64,000 nucleotides of DNA from an uncultured Nocardioides sp. (GCF_947489365.1 NZ_CANLDB010000001.1:682001-746000), one strand, 5' to 3'; counted from the stretch's first letter, positions 23,503-32,896 are shown. A program made the numbers and translations. Notes: generated by a model from the letters alone, not told the origin.

Positions 23503-24269
23503 CCACCTCCATCGTCGTCGACGGCGTCGCCAAGAAGTTCACGCTCCGCTACCACCGCACCCTCAAGCAGGTGACGGTCGCCGCGGTGCGCCGCCAGGAG
23601 CTGTCGAACAGCTTCTGGGCGCTGCAGGACGTGTCGTTCGAGGTGCAGCAGGGCGAGTCCATCGGGCTGATGGGGCTGAACGGCTCCGGCAAGTCCACGC
23701 TGCTGAAGCTCGTGAACGGCGTCATGCGGCCCGACAAGGGCTCGGTGCTGACCCGCGGCCGCATCGCCGGCCTCATCGCGGCCCGCGCGGGCTTCCACCC
23801 GCAGCTGTCGGGGCGCGAGAACATCTACCTCAACGCCGCCGTCCAGGGCATGAGCGAGGCGGAGACGAAGCGGAAGTTCGACGACATCGTCGACTTCGCC
23901 GACATCGGCAAGTTCCTCGACTCCCAGGTCGGGCACTACTCGTCCGGCATGACCGCCCGCCTCGGCTTCTCGGTGGCGGTGCACGTCGACTCCGACATCT
24001 TCCTGGCCGACGAGGTCCTCGCGGTGGGGGACCGGCCCTTCAAGAAGAAGTGCATGGAGCGGATGCAGGAGATTCGCGACTCCGGCCGCACGATCTTCTA
24101 CGTCAGCCACGCCCCCGGGTCGGTGCGCAAGATGTGCGACCGGGTCATCGTGCTCGAGGAGGGCCGCGTCGGCTTCGACGGCCCCACCAATGCCGGCATC
24201 AAGTACCTCAAGTACGACAGCAAGCCCGACGAGGACGACACCGACGACGACCTCGGCGCCGACATCTGA
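23499..24269 (+). CDS. wzt: polysaccharide export ABC transporter ATPase
   Basis: GLNGSGKSTLLKL Walker A, YSSGMTARLGFSVAV signature, FLADEVLAVGD Walker B; short acidic C-terminus. Confidence 0.92.
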   Translation: MTTSIVVDGVAKKFTLRYHRTLKQVTVAAVRRQELSNSFWALQDVSFEVQQGESIGLMGLNGSGKSTLLKLVNGVMRPDKGSVLTRGRIAGLIAARAGFHPQLSGRENIYLNAAVQGMSEAETKRKFDDIVDFADIGKFLDSQVGHYSSGMTARLGFSVAVHVDSDIFLADEVLAVGDRPFKKKCMERMQEIRDSGRTIFYVSHAPGSVRKMCDRVIVLEEGRVGFDGPTNAGIKYLKYDSKPDEDDTDDDLGADI

Positions 24270-24350
24270 CGCTCGCCCACCCGGTGGTCGAGGTGCTCCG
24301 AGCCCCGGACCTGGTGCCTCTCGCGCCCCGACGAGGCGACGTCGACCCCG

Positions 24351-24386
24351 CGACGCGCCGACTTTCTCGCCGTCGTCGGCGTGTCG
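24351..24386 (+). terminator. hairpin (CGACGCGCCGAC / GTCGGCGTGTCG) after wzt
   Basis: 12-bp stem with one G.U, 12-nt loop; no U tract. Confidence 0.4.
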
Positions 24387-24493
24387 ACTGGAAATTACAG
24401 AGTTGTACTTACTCAGTTCCCTGCCGTAACGCATGTGACTGGTGTGAAACTTGGGTGCTCGAGTGAATCTTCCCCGGCTCTGGAGTCACCAGG

Positions 24494-27277
24494 ATGCGTC
24501 CTTCGCAGGCTCGTTTCGTCACCGTGTGCCAGCAGCTGCTAGCCCTCGCGGTGGTCCTCGTCGTCCTGGCCCCGGCCGCCGGGATCGCCACGCTCGACGT
24601 GGTCGACCGCATGCCGGACGAGCCCGGGACGGTCGGTGACGCGCGCGTCCTGATGGACCCCGCGGCGTACCGGGTCGAGGACGCGGAGGTGGAGACCGCG
24701 CCGGTCGAGCCGATCGTCGTCGAGCACCAGCTGACCGCCGACACCTCCGCGGCGCAGCGGAGCGAGCCGGGCCGCAGCGCCCGCTCCACGCCGTCCGCGC
24801 TGGCGGGCGGTCGTCTGCTGAGCAAGGCCGAGCCGGTGACCGGGTACGGCGCCGTCGGCGTCACCTGGGGCGACGCCGAGGAGGTCGGCGAGGACGGCAT
24901 CGCCGTCTCGGTGCGGACCCGGACCGGCGACGGGGCCTGGAGCCGCTGGGACGACGTCGAGTACCACGACGACCACGCCCCCGACCCCGGCAGCGCCGAG
25001 GCCCGCCGATCGCGGCCGGGCACCGAGCCGACCTTCGTCGGCGAGGTCGACGAGGTCCAGGTCCGCGCGGAGACCGACGAGGGCGCGATGCCCGCCGACA
25101 TGAGGCTGGCCGTCGTCGGGCCCGGCGAGTCCCGGGGCACCGACACCGAGGCGCCGGCGTACGGAGCGGAGCCCGCCGAGGCAGCCACCCAAGAGTCCAG
25201 CGAGGGCGACCTCGCCCTGTCGGCCGCCGCGGGCGCCGCGAGGCCGACGATCTTCTCCCGCGCGCAGTGGGGCGCCGACGAGCGGCTGCGCTCGGGCAGC
25301 CCGAGCTACGGCTCGGTCAAGGGTGGCTTCGTGCACCACACGGTGAACGCGAACGACTACTCGCCCGACCAGGTGCCGGGGATGCTGCGGAGCATCTACG
25401 CGTACCACACGCAGAGCCGCGGCTGGAGCGACGTCGGGTACAACTTCCTCGTCGACAAGTTCGGCCGCATCTGGGAGGGCCGGTACGGCGGGGTGACCCG
25501 CGCGGTCATCGGCGCCCACACGTTGGGCTACAACCACGAGTCCTTCGCGATGTCGGCGATCGGCAACTTCGAGACCGCCACCGCACCGGACGCCATGGTC
25601 CGGGCGTACGGCGCCCTGATGGGCTGGAAGCTCGGGATCCACGGCGTGGACGCCGGGGCCGGCGCCACCATCGCGGGCCGTCGCTTCGCCAGCGCCATCA
25701 ACGGCCACCGCGACGCCGGCTCGACCGCCTGCCCGGGCCGCTACCTCTACGACCGGCTCGGCGCGATCCGCTCGCTCGCGAAGGCCGCGCAGAACGGCAA
25801 CGGGGGGGAGCAGCCCCCGACCGAGCCGCCGACCGAGCCGCCGGTCGAGGTGTCGGGCACGCCCGACCTCGACTCCAACCTCGTCGGCACCCGCCACCCG
25901 GACCTCGCCGTCCGGCGCGCGAGCGACAACCGCCTGCTGCTGCTGCGCACCGCCGGCGGGACGAAGTTCACGACGGCACGCCCGGTGACGCGCAGCGTCC
26001 CGGCGTCCGCCCAGGTGTTCGCCAGCCCCGACCTGACCGGCGACGGCGTCGCCGACCTCGTCGCCGTGGACGGCGGCCGCGCGGCGATCCACCCCGGCGC
26101 GGGCGACGGCACCTTCGGCGCGCCGGTCCGGGAGGCGAAGGGGTTCGCGGGCATGTCGACGGTCGTGGCCGCCGGTGACCTCGACGGCGACGGGCGGCAC
26201 GACCTCGTGGGGCGCACGGACTCCAGCGGGCGGCTGACCGCCTTCCTCGGCACCGGCCGCGGGGGCTTCTCCCGCCAGGTCCTGGGTGCGGGGTGGAACA
26301 CCTACGACCGGGTCACCGGCCTCGGGGACGTCGACGGTGACGGGTACGGCGACCTCCTCGGTGTCGACGCCCAGGGCCGCGCCTTCGTGCACCGCGGGGC
26401 GCTCAGCAGTGGAGGCGGCACGGGCCAGGGCCGCGTCGCCGTGCTGCCGCGCCAGCAGCTGGCCGAGGGCCTGTCGGCGCTCAGCGGCGTGGCCGGTGTC
26501 GGCGACGTCAACCGCGACGGCCGGGCCGAGCTGCTCCTGCGCCGTCAGGGCGGGGCGACCGTCCTGCACGGCGTGGAGCCCGACCTGACCCTGGGACCGG
26601 CCATCGGGCCGGTGACGGGGGCCGAGGGACTCGGGTCGCTGAGCGGCGGCGTCGACCTCACCGGCGACGACTGGCCCGACCTCCTGGCCCGCAGCGGCGG
26701 TCAGGTCGTCGTCGTGCCGCACAAGGGCACCACCGAGGTGCTGGAGCCGATCGTCACCGACGTCGACCTGTCCGGGGCGAACCGACTGATGACCGCCGGT
26801 GACATGAACGGCGACGGCCACGGCGACGTCGTGGTCCGTCAGGGCAAGGGCGTGCTGAACCTCTACCGCGGCGACGGCGCGGGCGGCTTCGCGGCGAAGG
26901 CGCGGATCGGGACCGGGTTCAGCAACGTCCAGGGCCTGCGCGCCGTGGGCGACGTGACCGGCGACGACAAGCCGGACCTCCTCGGCACCCGCGGGGGCCG
27001 CGCCCTCGTGTGGCCCGGTCGCGGGGCCGCCGAGCTCGGCGAGCCCGTCGCCGCGCCCGCGGCGCTGGTCGCCTACTTCCGGCCCGAGGTCAACGCCGGC
27101 ACGAGCTGGGACTGGGCGACCACCGTCAGCGACCTCCGGCTGGTCGGGGCGCCCGACCTGGTCGTGGGCGACCGCGAGTCGCGGCTGCTGTGGTCGCGCA
27201 ACCGGCGCAACGACGGCACCTACGAGACCCGGCGCCTGCTCACGCGGTGGGACGGCGCCTGGAACCTGATGGGCTGA
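24494..27277 (+). CDS. secreted PGRP/N-acetylmuramoyl-L-alanine amidase with VCBS/FG-GAP repeats
   Basis: Signal peptide; VHHTVNANDYSPDQVPGMLRSIYAYHTQSRGWSDVGYNFLVDKFGRIWEGRYGG; repeated DxDGDGxxDL. Confidence 0.93.
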   Translation: MRPSQARFVTVCQQLLALAVVLVVLAPAAGIATLDVVDRMPDEPGTVGDARVLMDPAAYRVEDAEVETAPVEPIVVEHQLTADTSAAQRSEPGRSARSTPSALAGGRLLSKAEPVTGYGAVGVTWGDAEEVGEDGIAVSVRTRTGDGAWSRWDDVEYHDDHAPDPGSAEARRSRPGTEPTFVGEVDEVQVRAETDEGAMPADMRLAVVGPGESRGTDTEAPAYGAEPAEAATQESSEGDLALSAAAGAARPTIFSRAQWGADERLRSGSPSYGSVKGGFVHHTVNANDYSPDQVPGMLRSIYAYHTQSRGWSDVGYNFLVDKFGRIWEGRYGGVTRAVIGAHTLGYNHESFAMSAIGNFETATAPDAMVRAYGALMGWKLGIHGVDAGAGATIAGRRFASAINGHRDAGSTACPGRYLYDRLGAIRSLAKAAQNGNGGEQPPTEPPTEPPVEVSGTPDLDSNLVGTRHPDLAVRRASDNRLLLLRTAGGTKFTTARPVTRSVPASAQVFASPDLTGDGVADLVAVDGGRAAIHPGAGDGTFGAPVREAKGFAGMSTVVAAGDLDGDGRHDLVGRTDSSGRLTAFLGTGRGGFSRQVLGAGWNTYDRVTGLGDVDGDGYGDLLGVDAQGRAFVHRGALSSGGGTGQGRVAVLPRQQLAEGLSALSGVAGVGDVNRDGRAELLLRRQGGATVLHGVEPDLTLGPAIGPVTGAEGLGSLSGGVDLTGDDWPDLLARSGGQVVVVPHKGTTEVLEPIVTDVDLSGANRLMTAGDMNGDGHGDVVVRQGKGVLNLYRGDGAGGFAAKARIGTGFSNVQGLRAVGDVTGDDKPDLLGTRGGRALVWPGRGAAELGEPVAAPAALVAYFRPEVNAGTSWDWATTVSDLRLVGAPDLVVGDRESRLLWSRNRRNDGTYETRRLLTRWDGAWNLMG

Positions 27278-27281
27278 TCCC

Positions 27282-28016
27282 TCAGGCCCCCGGCAGGGTG
27301 GCCCGGCGGGTGACCCGCTCGGTGCCGGCGAGCGCGGTCAGCCGCGCCTCGTCGGCACCGACGACCACCACCAGCGACGCCCCGCGGGACCAGGTGGCGA
27401 GCAGCAGGCCGAGCCCGTCGGCAGAGCCGGGGTCGCCGAGCAGCAGCAGCCGGTCCCCGTCGGCGACCCGAGGGTCGGTGGCCGCTGCCGCGACCAGCTC
27501 GCCCTGGGTGGCGTCCGGGGTGGCCTGGTCGTCCGCGGACGGCGGGTCGAGGGCGAGGAACGCGTCCGGCTGCGACCAGATCTCGACCCCGACGTCCAGC
27601 ACGCCGGCGGGCAGCGGCTCGGCGAACCGCATCCCGAGCGGCAGCAGGGCGCAGGCGAGGACGGTGGCGCGGTCGGCGTACGGCGCCCACGCCGCGACCG
27701 TGGCGGGCCCGCAGACGACGGCGGCTGGCGGCGTCGCCCCGCGGGCGGCGTCGGAGGGGACCACCTGCAGGCCCGCCGTCCAGGCCGCGGCCGCGAAGAC
27801 GGTGGTCAGCCAGTGCGGGGGCAGGTCGAGGACGAGGGCGTCCCCCCGCTCGAGGTCGCACTCGTCGACGAGCAGGGAGGCCGCCTTGGCGACCCAGTTG
27901 GCCCAGGTCGTCACCGACAGCTCGACGCGCTCGCCGGTGGTCTCGTCGTAGAAGGTGACCAGCGGACGGCCGGGGTCGGTCGAGGCCAGCGAGGCCAGCA
28001 GTGCGGGGATGCTCAC
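27282..28016 (-). CDS. TIGR03089-like (truncated AMP-ligase-like) protein
   Basis: LVTFYDETTGERVELSVTTWANWVAKAASLLVDE...LVLDLPPHWLTTVF. Confidence 0.82.
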   Translation of the reverse strand: MSIPALLASLASTDPGRPLVTFYDETTGERVELSVTTWANWVAKAASLLVDECDLERGDALVLDLPPHWLTTVFAAAAWTAGLQVVPSDAARGATPPAAVVCGPATVAAWAPYADRATVLACALLPLGMRFAEPLPAGVLDVGVEIWSQPDAFLALDPPSADDQATPDATQGELVAAAATDPRVADGDRLLLLGDPGSADGLGLLLATWSRGASLVVVVGADEARLTALAGTERVTRRATLPGA

Positions 28017-28024
28017 GACCCCCG

Positions 28025-28034
28025 ACCCTAGACT
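28025..28034. promoter_or_regulatory. overlapping divergent -10 elements ACCCTAGACT
   Basis: TAGGGT (-) 8 nt from GTG 28016; TAGACT (+) 7 nt from ATG 28042. Confidence 0.5.
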
Positions 28035-28041
28035 CGGTGCC

Positions 28042-29106
28042 ATGGGGTTCTGGGCCGTGGTGCCGGCGGGCGGGGCGGGGACACGGCTCTGGCCGCTGTC
28101 GCGCCGCGACGACCCGAAGTTCCTGCACGACCTGACCGGGTCGGGGTCCTCGCTGCTGCAGCAGACCCGCGCCCGGCTCGAGCCGCTCGCCGGCGACCGT
28201 GTCGTCGTCGTGACCGGTGCGGCGCACGCGGACGCCGTCCGCGCCCAGCTGCCCGACGCCGTCGCCGCCCGGGTCGTTGCCGAGCCGTCCCCGCGCGACT
28301 CGATGGCGGCCATCGGGCTCGCCGCGGCCCTGATCGAGCGCCAGGACCCCGACGCCGTCCTGGGCTCCTTCGCCGCCGACCACGTCGTGGCTGACGACGC
28401 GGCCTTCGCCGAGTGCGTACGCCGTGCCGCCGCCGTCGCGGCCGACGGCTGGCTGGTGACCCTCGGGGTGCGGCCGACGTACGCCGCGACCGGGTTCGGG
28501 TGGATCCACCTCGGTGAGGAGCTCGCGGGCCACCCGGGCGCCCACGCCGTCGCGCAGTTCGTCGAGAAGCCCGACGCCGACCGGGCCGCGGTCTACCTCG
28601 CCGGCGGCGAGCACCGCTGGAACGCCGGCATGTTCGTCGCCCGCCCCGGCGTCCTGCTCGACCTGCTGGCCGACTCCGACCCGGGGTTCGCCGCCGAGCT
28701 CCGGGCGATGGCCGCGGACCCCTCGCTCGTCGGGGCCGCCTGGCCGACGCTGCCGAAGATCGCCATCGACCACGCCGTCGCCGAGCCCGCCGCCGACGCC
28801 GGCCGGGTCGCCGTCGTCGAGGCGGACTTCGACTGGGAGGACGTCGGCGACTTCGCCGCCCTCGCCGGCCTGCTGCCCGCCACCGGCCCCGGCCCCCGCG
28901 TGCTCGGCGACGCCGCCCTCGTCCACGCCATCGACTCCGACGGCGTCGTCGTCCCCGCCGGCGGACGCCCCGTCGCCGTCGTCGGCGTCCCGGGCGTGGT
29001 GGTCGTCGACACCGGTGACGCGCTGCTGGTCACCACCGTCGAGCGCGCCCAGGACGTCAAGCGCCTCGTCGCCGAGCTCGGCGCGACCCGGCCCGACCTG
29101 CTCTAG
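28042..29106 (+). CDS. manC: mannose-1-phosphate guanylyltransferase
   Basis: VVPAGGAGTRLWPLSRRDDPKFL; FVEKPD; WNAGMFVARP. Confidence 0.94.
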   Translation: MGFWAVVPAGGAGTRLWPLSRRDDPKFLHDLTGSGSSLLQQTRARLEPLAGDRVVVVTGAAHADAVRAQLPDAVAARVVAEPSPRDSMAAIGLAAALIERQDPDAVLGSFAADHVVADDAAFAECVRRAAAVAADGWLVTLGVRPTYAATGFGWIHLGEELAGHPGAHAVAQFVEKPDADRAAVYLAGGEHRWNAGMFVARPGVLLDLLADSDPGFAAELRAMAADPSLVGAAWPTLPKIAIDHAVAEPAADAGRVAVVEADFDWEDVGDFAALAGLLPATGPGPRVLGDAALVHAIDSDGVVVPAGGRPVAVVGVPGVVVVDTGDALLVTTVERAQDVKRLVAELGATRPDLL

Positions 29107-29111
29107 GGCGC

Positions 29112-29195
29112 CGAGTCGGCACGTCTGCGCACGCCCAGGGGGTCGAGTCGGCACGTCTGCGCAGGTTCAGGGGGTCGAGTCGGCACGTCTGCGCA
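29112..29195 (+). repeat. three copies of CGAGTCGGCACGTCTGCGCA at exact 32-bp spacing
   Basis: Starts at 29112, 29144, 29176, identical over 20 bp, 12-bp spacers. Confidence 0.97.
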
Positions 29196-29216
29196 CCCAG
29201 GTCCGTCCGGACCGTC

Positions 29217-29261
29217 GGTCTCGACACGCCCGACCACCGGTGGGTCGAGCGTGCCGAGACC
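29217..29261. repeat. 45-bp palindromic element GGTCTCGACACGCCCGACCACCGGTGGGTCGAGCGTGCCGAGACC
   Basis: 13-bp arms with one mismatch plus inner palindrome. Confidence 0.85.
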
Positions 29262-29311
29262 GTTCACCGAAGCCCGCGACCGCGTTCCTCGGGTCGCGCG
29301 AGGGGCCGAAT

Positions 29312-29397
29312 GCTCACCACGCTAGGTGGGTGAGTGCCGGCATAGCGAGGTGAACTCGCCGCGCTATGCGTCGGCTCGCCTGCCTAGCGTGGTGAGC
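29312..29397 (+). repeat. 86-nt long hairpin (36-nt arms, 14-nt loop)
   Basis: GCTCACCACGCTAGG...CCTAGCGTGGTGAGC outer stem and GCATAGCG/CGCTATGC inner stem. Confidence 0.9.
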
Positions 29398-29515
29398 GGC
29401 GTCGGGGGTGGTGCGTCGGCTCGGGACCGCTGCGACCAACGTACGGCGCCCGCGACCGCCGCGGCTTCGTCCCTCAGCCGCGACCTCGTCCCTCGGTCGC
29501 GTCGCTCGCTCGACC

Positions 29516-29564
29516 CGGTGTGACCACGCTCCGCACTCGTTTCTCGTGCGGAGCTGTCACACCG
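29516..29564 (-). terminator. hairpin overlapping the stop codon of the DUF3105 gene
   Basis: CGGTGTGACCACGCTCCGCAC / GTGCGGAGCTGTCACACCG arms, 9-nt loop. Confidence 0.5.
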
Positions 29565-30315
29565 CGTTCGGCTCGGGGGAGTCCGTGTAGGGGAACTCGG
29601 TCATGAAGGAGTCGAGCGCGGCGCCACTGGGCTCGGAGCAGTACTGCCAGATGCCCGTCTGCGCGCCCTCCTCGATGATCCCGTCCTCGACCGCGGTCGG
29701 GTTGTTGCCGGCGGACCAGCGGGTCATCGCGATGTGCTGGCCGTCGGGGAACGGGTCGCCGTCCTCGGACGTCCACGGCACGGCCTTGAACTTGTTGCGG
29801 AGGTCCTCGCTGCCCTCGAACTTCTCGGACAGGGCGCGGATCTCCTCCATCTGCTCGGCGTCGTCCGCGACGGTGTCGTCGTACCAGAGGATCGTGTAGC
29901 CGTGCTCGAGGTTGTGCACGAGCATCCCCAGCTCCGGGCGGTCGGAGGCGCTGTAGAACTTGCGGTCGAACCCGTCCCAGTTCTCCCAGTGGCGCCCGAA
30001 GGCGGGCGGGGAGTCGGGGTAGGTGAGCGGCGTGCCCTGCGGGACGTGCTGCTGGTTGCCGTCCGCGGGCTTCGTCTCGTAGTCGGTGCAGACGTCGGCC
30101 GGGGCGCCGATGTCGGCGACGGAGGCGTCCTCGTACTGGCGCAGGTTCCACCACTGGCTCACCGGCTGGAACGCCGCGGCGCCGACGATGAGGAGCGCGA
30201 TCAGCACGCAGACGCCGACGATGGCGAAGTTCCTCCGCTTCTCGCCACGCTTCTGCTGCTTGCGCATCTTGTCCGCCACCGCACGACGGTCGGACTTCTG
30301 CATCTTCTCTGCCAC
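29557..30315 (-). CDS. DUF3105 domain membrane protein
   Basis: One TM then PAFGRHWENWDGFDRKFY, VHNLEHGYTILWY. Confidence 0.85.
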   Translation of the reverse strand: MAEKMQKSDRRAVADKMRKQQKRGEKRRNFAIVGVCVLIALLIVGAAAFQPVSQWWNLRQYEDASVADIGAPADVCTDYETKPADGNQQHVPQGTPLTYPDSPPAFGRHWENWDGFDRKFYSASDRPELGMLVHNLEHGYTILWYDDTVADDAEQMEEIRALSEKFEGSEDLRNKFKAVPWTSEDGDPFPDGQHIAMTRWSAGNNPTAVEDGIIEEGAQTGIWQYCSEPSGAALDSFMTEFPYTDSPEPNAV

Positions 30316-30356
30316 GGCCTGCGCTTCCTGTTCGTCGGACGACGTCCGCGGGGAGT

Positions 30357-31361
30357 CTACGGAGTGCTCGGTCGCGACCGGAGGCGGACGAGGCGACCCT
30401 CGACCTCGACGTCCCACCCGTGGGCCAGGGCGAGCACGCGCAGGCGGACCCGGTCGGCGCCTGCGGGGTCCGTCCCGGCGACCTCGACGGTGTCGTCCGC
30501 GGCGAGCGACGGCGTCCCGCACCCGACCGTGGTCACCGCGGCGGCCACCTCCTCGCCGCTCGCCGCCCCGCCGTACGGCGACGCGTCGCCGGCGCCGGCG
30601 CGCTCGCCCGCCAGGGCCTGGACGACGGCCTCCCGGGCGCCGTACCCGAAGAGGTCGCCCCCGGGCGGCCGCACGAGCGTCCGGGCGCCGGGCCCGTCGT
30701 CGCCGACGGGGAGCACGAGGCGCCCCAGGCCGCGGACCAGGGCGAACGGACGCGCGGTGAGCTTCCCGCCGGCCAGCTCGGCGGCGCCGGCGACCTCGTC
30801 GGCGACCGCGGGCGCCGTGACGGCGAGCGGGTTGCCGTAGGCGTCGGTCCGCCCCGCGTGGTCGTCGAGGACGAGGACGCCGGCCGCCCCGATCGCGAGG
30901 TCGGTCTGCCCCTCGCGCCAGGCCCGGCCGACGGTGTCGGTGACGACGACGCCGACGTTCGCCCCGGTACGACGTCCGAGCCCGGCGCGCAGCACCCGGG
31001 CCGAGGCGTCGGGGTCGACGGGGAGCAGGATCACGTGGCCGGCCGGGACGTTCGAGGCGTCCACCCCGGCCGCGGCCATGGTCAGGCCCAGGCGGGTGCG
31101 GACGATGGTGGTGGGCCCGCGGCGGGCCACGACACGGACCCGCTCGCCGGCGAGCTCCTCCGCGAGCCCGTCGTGCCGGTCACCGGGCCGCAGCCGGCCC
31201 TCGGCCTTGCTGACGACCTTGCTGGTCACCACCACGACGTCGCCGTCGGCGAGGGACTCGCCGGCGAAGGCCAGCGCGTCGACCAGCAGGTCCGCGAGGT
31301 CGTCGCCGGCCGCGACCTCGCCGACGCCGTCGGGGGCGAGGACGACGAGCCGGTCGCTCAC
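30357..31361 (-). CDS. cofE: coenzyme F420-0:L-glutamate ligase (CofE/FbiB N-domain type)
   Basis: DVVVVTSKVVSKAEGR, VVTDTVGRAWREGQTDLAIGAAGVLVLDDHAGRTDAYGNPL. Confidence 0.9.
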   Translation of the reverse strand: MSDRLVVLAPDGVGEVAAGDDLADLLVDALAFAGESLADGDVVVVTSKVVSKAEGRLRPGDRHDGLAEELAGERVRVVARRGPTTIVRTRLGLTMAAAGVDASNVPAGHVILLPVDPDASARVLRAGLGRRTGANVGVVVTDTVGRAWREGQTDLAIGAAGVLVLDDHAGRTDAYGNPLAVTAPAVADEVAGAAELAGGKLTARPFALVRGLGRLVLPVGDDGPGARTLVRPPGGDLFGYGAREAVVQALAGERAGAGDASPYGGAASGEEVAAAVTTVGCGTPSLAADDTVEVAGTDPAGADRVRLRVLALAHGWDVEVEGRLVRLRSRPSTP

Positions 31362-32410
31362 CGCAGGACCAGCTCCGTCGCCGCCGCGGCCATCCGTCCG
31401 GTGGCCGCGTCGTCGCTCATCAGCAGGGGGACGGCGGCGCAGGCGATGCCCGCGGCCTCGACGCCGGCGACCTGGTCGGCGTCGGTGTCAGCGACCAGCC
31501 AGCCGTCGAGGACGCCCCCGGCGGCGCGCGCGCCGTAGTGCCGGGCCACGGCCCCGGCGGAGACCTCGACGCCGAGCGAGTCGAGCAGCTGGCGGGCCAT
31601 GCCGTGCACGTGGCTGGCGCCGATGATGGGGGAGACCCCCACGACGGGCGCCGGGCCCTCCCGCAGCGCCTCGCGGAGCCCCGGCACGCCGAGGATCGTG
31701 CCCACCGAGACGACCGGGTTGCTGGGCGGCAGCATGACGAGGTCCGCGCCCGCCAGGGCCTCGAGGACGCCGGGGGCGGGCGTGGCGCGGTCGAGCCCGA
31801 CGACGACGACGGCCTCGGCCGGCACCTGCGCGCGCATCCGCACCCAGTACTCCTGGAAGTGCACCGTGCGGCGCCCGCTCGCCTCCTCGGGGTCGGCGAT
31901 CGCGATGTGGGTCTCGACCCGGTCGTCGGTCATCGGCAGCAGCTCGACGTCCGGCTCCCAGCGCCGGCACAGCGCCGCCGTGACCGCCGAGAGCGGGTAG
32001 CCCGCCTCGACCATCTGGGTGCGGACGAGGTGGGTGGCGATGTCGCGGTCGCCGAGGCCGAACCACTCCGGCCCCGCGCCGTACGCCGCCAGCTCCTCGC
32101 TGGTCGCCCACGTCTCGCCGTCGCGTCCCCAGCCGCGCTCGACGTCGATCCCGCCGCCAAGGGTGTACATGACGGTGTCGAGGTCGGGGCAGACCTTCAG
32201 GCCGTGGATCCACCAGTCGTCGGCGGTGTTGGCCACGACGGTGACGCTCGCGTCGGCCGCGACCCCGGGCAACGCGCCCGCGCGGAGGGCTGAGAGGGTT
32301 CCGCGGAGGAAGCGAGCACCGCCGACGCCTCCGGAGAGCGCGACGATCGAGCGTGCAGCCGGGGTGGCCCCGTCAGGGGCCGTGAGGTCGGGGGAGGGGG
32401 CGTGCGACAC
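31358..32410 (-). CDS. cofD: 2-phospho-L-lactate transferase (start 32410 or 32428)
   Basis: LSGGVGGARFLRGTL, VVANTADDWWIHGLKVCPDLDTVMYTL; CAGGCT 6 nt before GTG 32410. Confidence 0.93.
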   Translation of the reverse strand: MSHAPSPDLTAPDGATPAARSIVALSGGVGGARFLRGTLSALRAGALPGVAADASVTVVANTADDWWIHGLKVCPDLDTVMYTLGGGIDVERGWGRDGETWATSEELAAYGAGPEWFGLGDRDIATHLVRTQMVEAGYPLSAVTAALCRRWEPDVELLPMTDDRVETHIAIADPEEASGRRTVHFQEYWVRMRAQVPAEAVVVVGLDRATPAPGVLEALAGADLVMLPPSNPVVSVGTILGVPGLREALREGPAPVVGVSPIIGASHVHGMARQLLDSLGVEVSAGAVARHYGARAAGGVLDGWLVADTDADQVAGVEAAGIACAAVPLLMSDDAATGRMAAAATELVLR

Positions 32411-32498
32411 GCCCACAGCCTGCCTCACGTGCGGCGACGTGGCCTCGCGCGGTCCGCGTCGTGGGGCGGGAAGGGCCGCGCCAATAACACAGAACGGC

Positions 32499-32527
32499 TT
32501 GACTTCCTCTGTACGACAGGCATGTAA
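32499..32527 (+). promoter_or_regulatory. possible promoter for the whiB gene (TTGACT, 17 nt, ATGTAA)
   Basis: Low-GC stretch upstream of whiB with a -35-like hexamer. Confidence 0.3.
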
Positions 32528-32632
32528 TTCCCTCAGTGTTCTTCACCGCCAGGTTCGTTGCACCCTGGCGCTCCAGGTGGCCGGAGGCGCGGGGGTTCCG
32601 AGAGCACGACCGGGTCGAAAGGGCGTAGCGCG

Positions 32633-32896
32633 ATGAGAGAACTGTTCCTGGTAGAAGGTGATGGAGACGGCGAGGAGTTCGGCTGGCAGGAGCGGGCGCT
32701 CTGCGCGCAGACCGATCCCGAGGCGTTCTTCCCGGAGAAGGGCGGATCGACGCGGGAGGCCAAGAAGGTCTGCCTGACCTGCGACGTCCGCGACGAGTGC
32801 CTCGAGTACGCCCTCGCCCACGACGAGCGCTTCGGCATCTGGGGCGGCCTGTCCGAGCGCGAGCGTCGCCGCCTGAAGAAGCTCGCGGTCGTCTGA
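32633..32896 (+). CDS. whiB: WhiB-family Fe-S regulator (WhiB2-like)
   Basis: Four Cys (C-x29-C-x2-C-x5-C) and GIWGGLSERERR. Confidence 0.95.
   Translation: MRELFLVEGDGDGEEFGWQERALCAQTDPEAFFPEKGGSTREAKKVCLTCDVRDECLEYALAHDERFGIWGGLSERERRRLKKLAVV

Noticed and set aside
24279-24320. Degenerate copy of the GGTTGAGG repeat (GGTGGTCGAGGTGCTCCGAGCC) after wzt
   Set aside because: Only partial similarity and no core CGCCAGCGAG; too weak to call.
29112-29195. CRISPR array
   Set aside because: Repeat units are 20 bp with 12-bp near-constant spacers, only three copies and no cas genes.
29312-29397. Insertion sequence or MITE end
   Set aside because: No target-site duplication visible at the flanks and no transposase in the window; kept only as a hairpin element.
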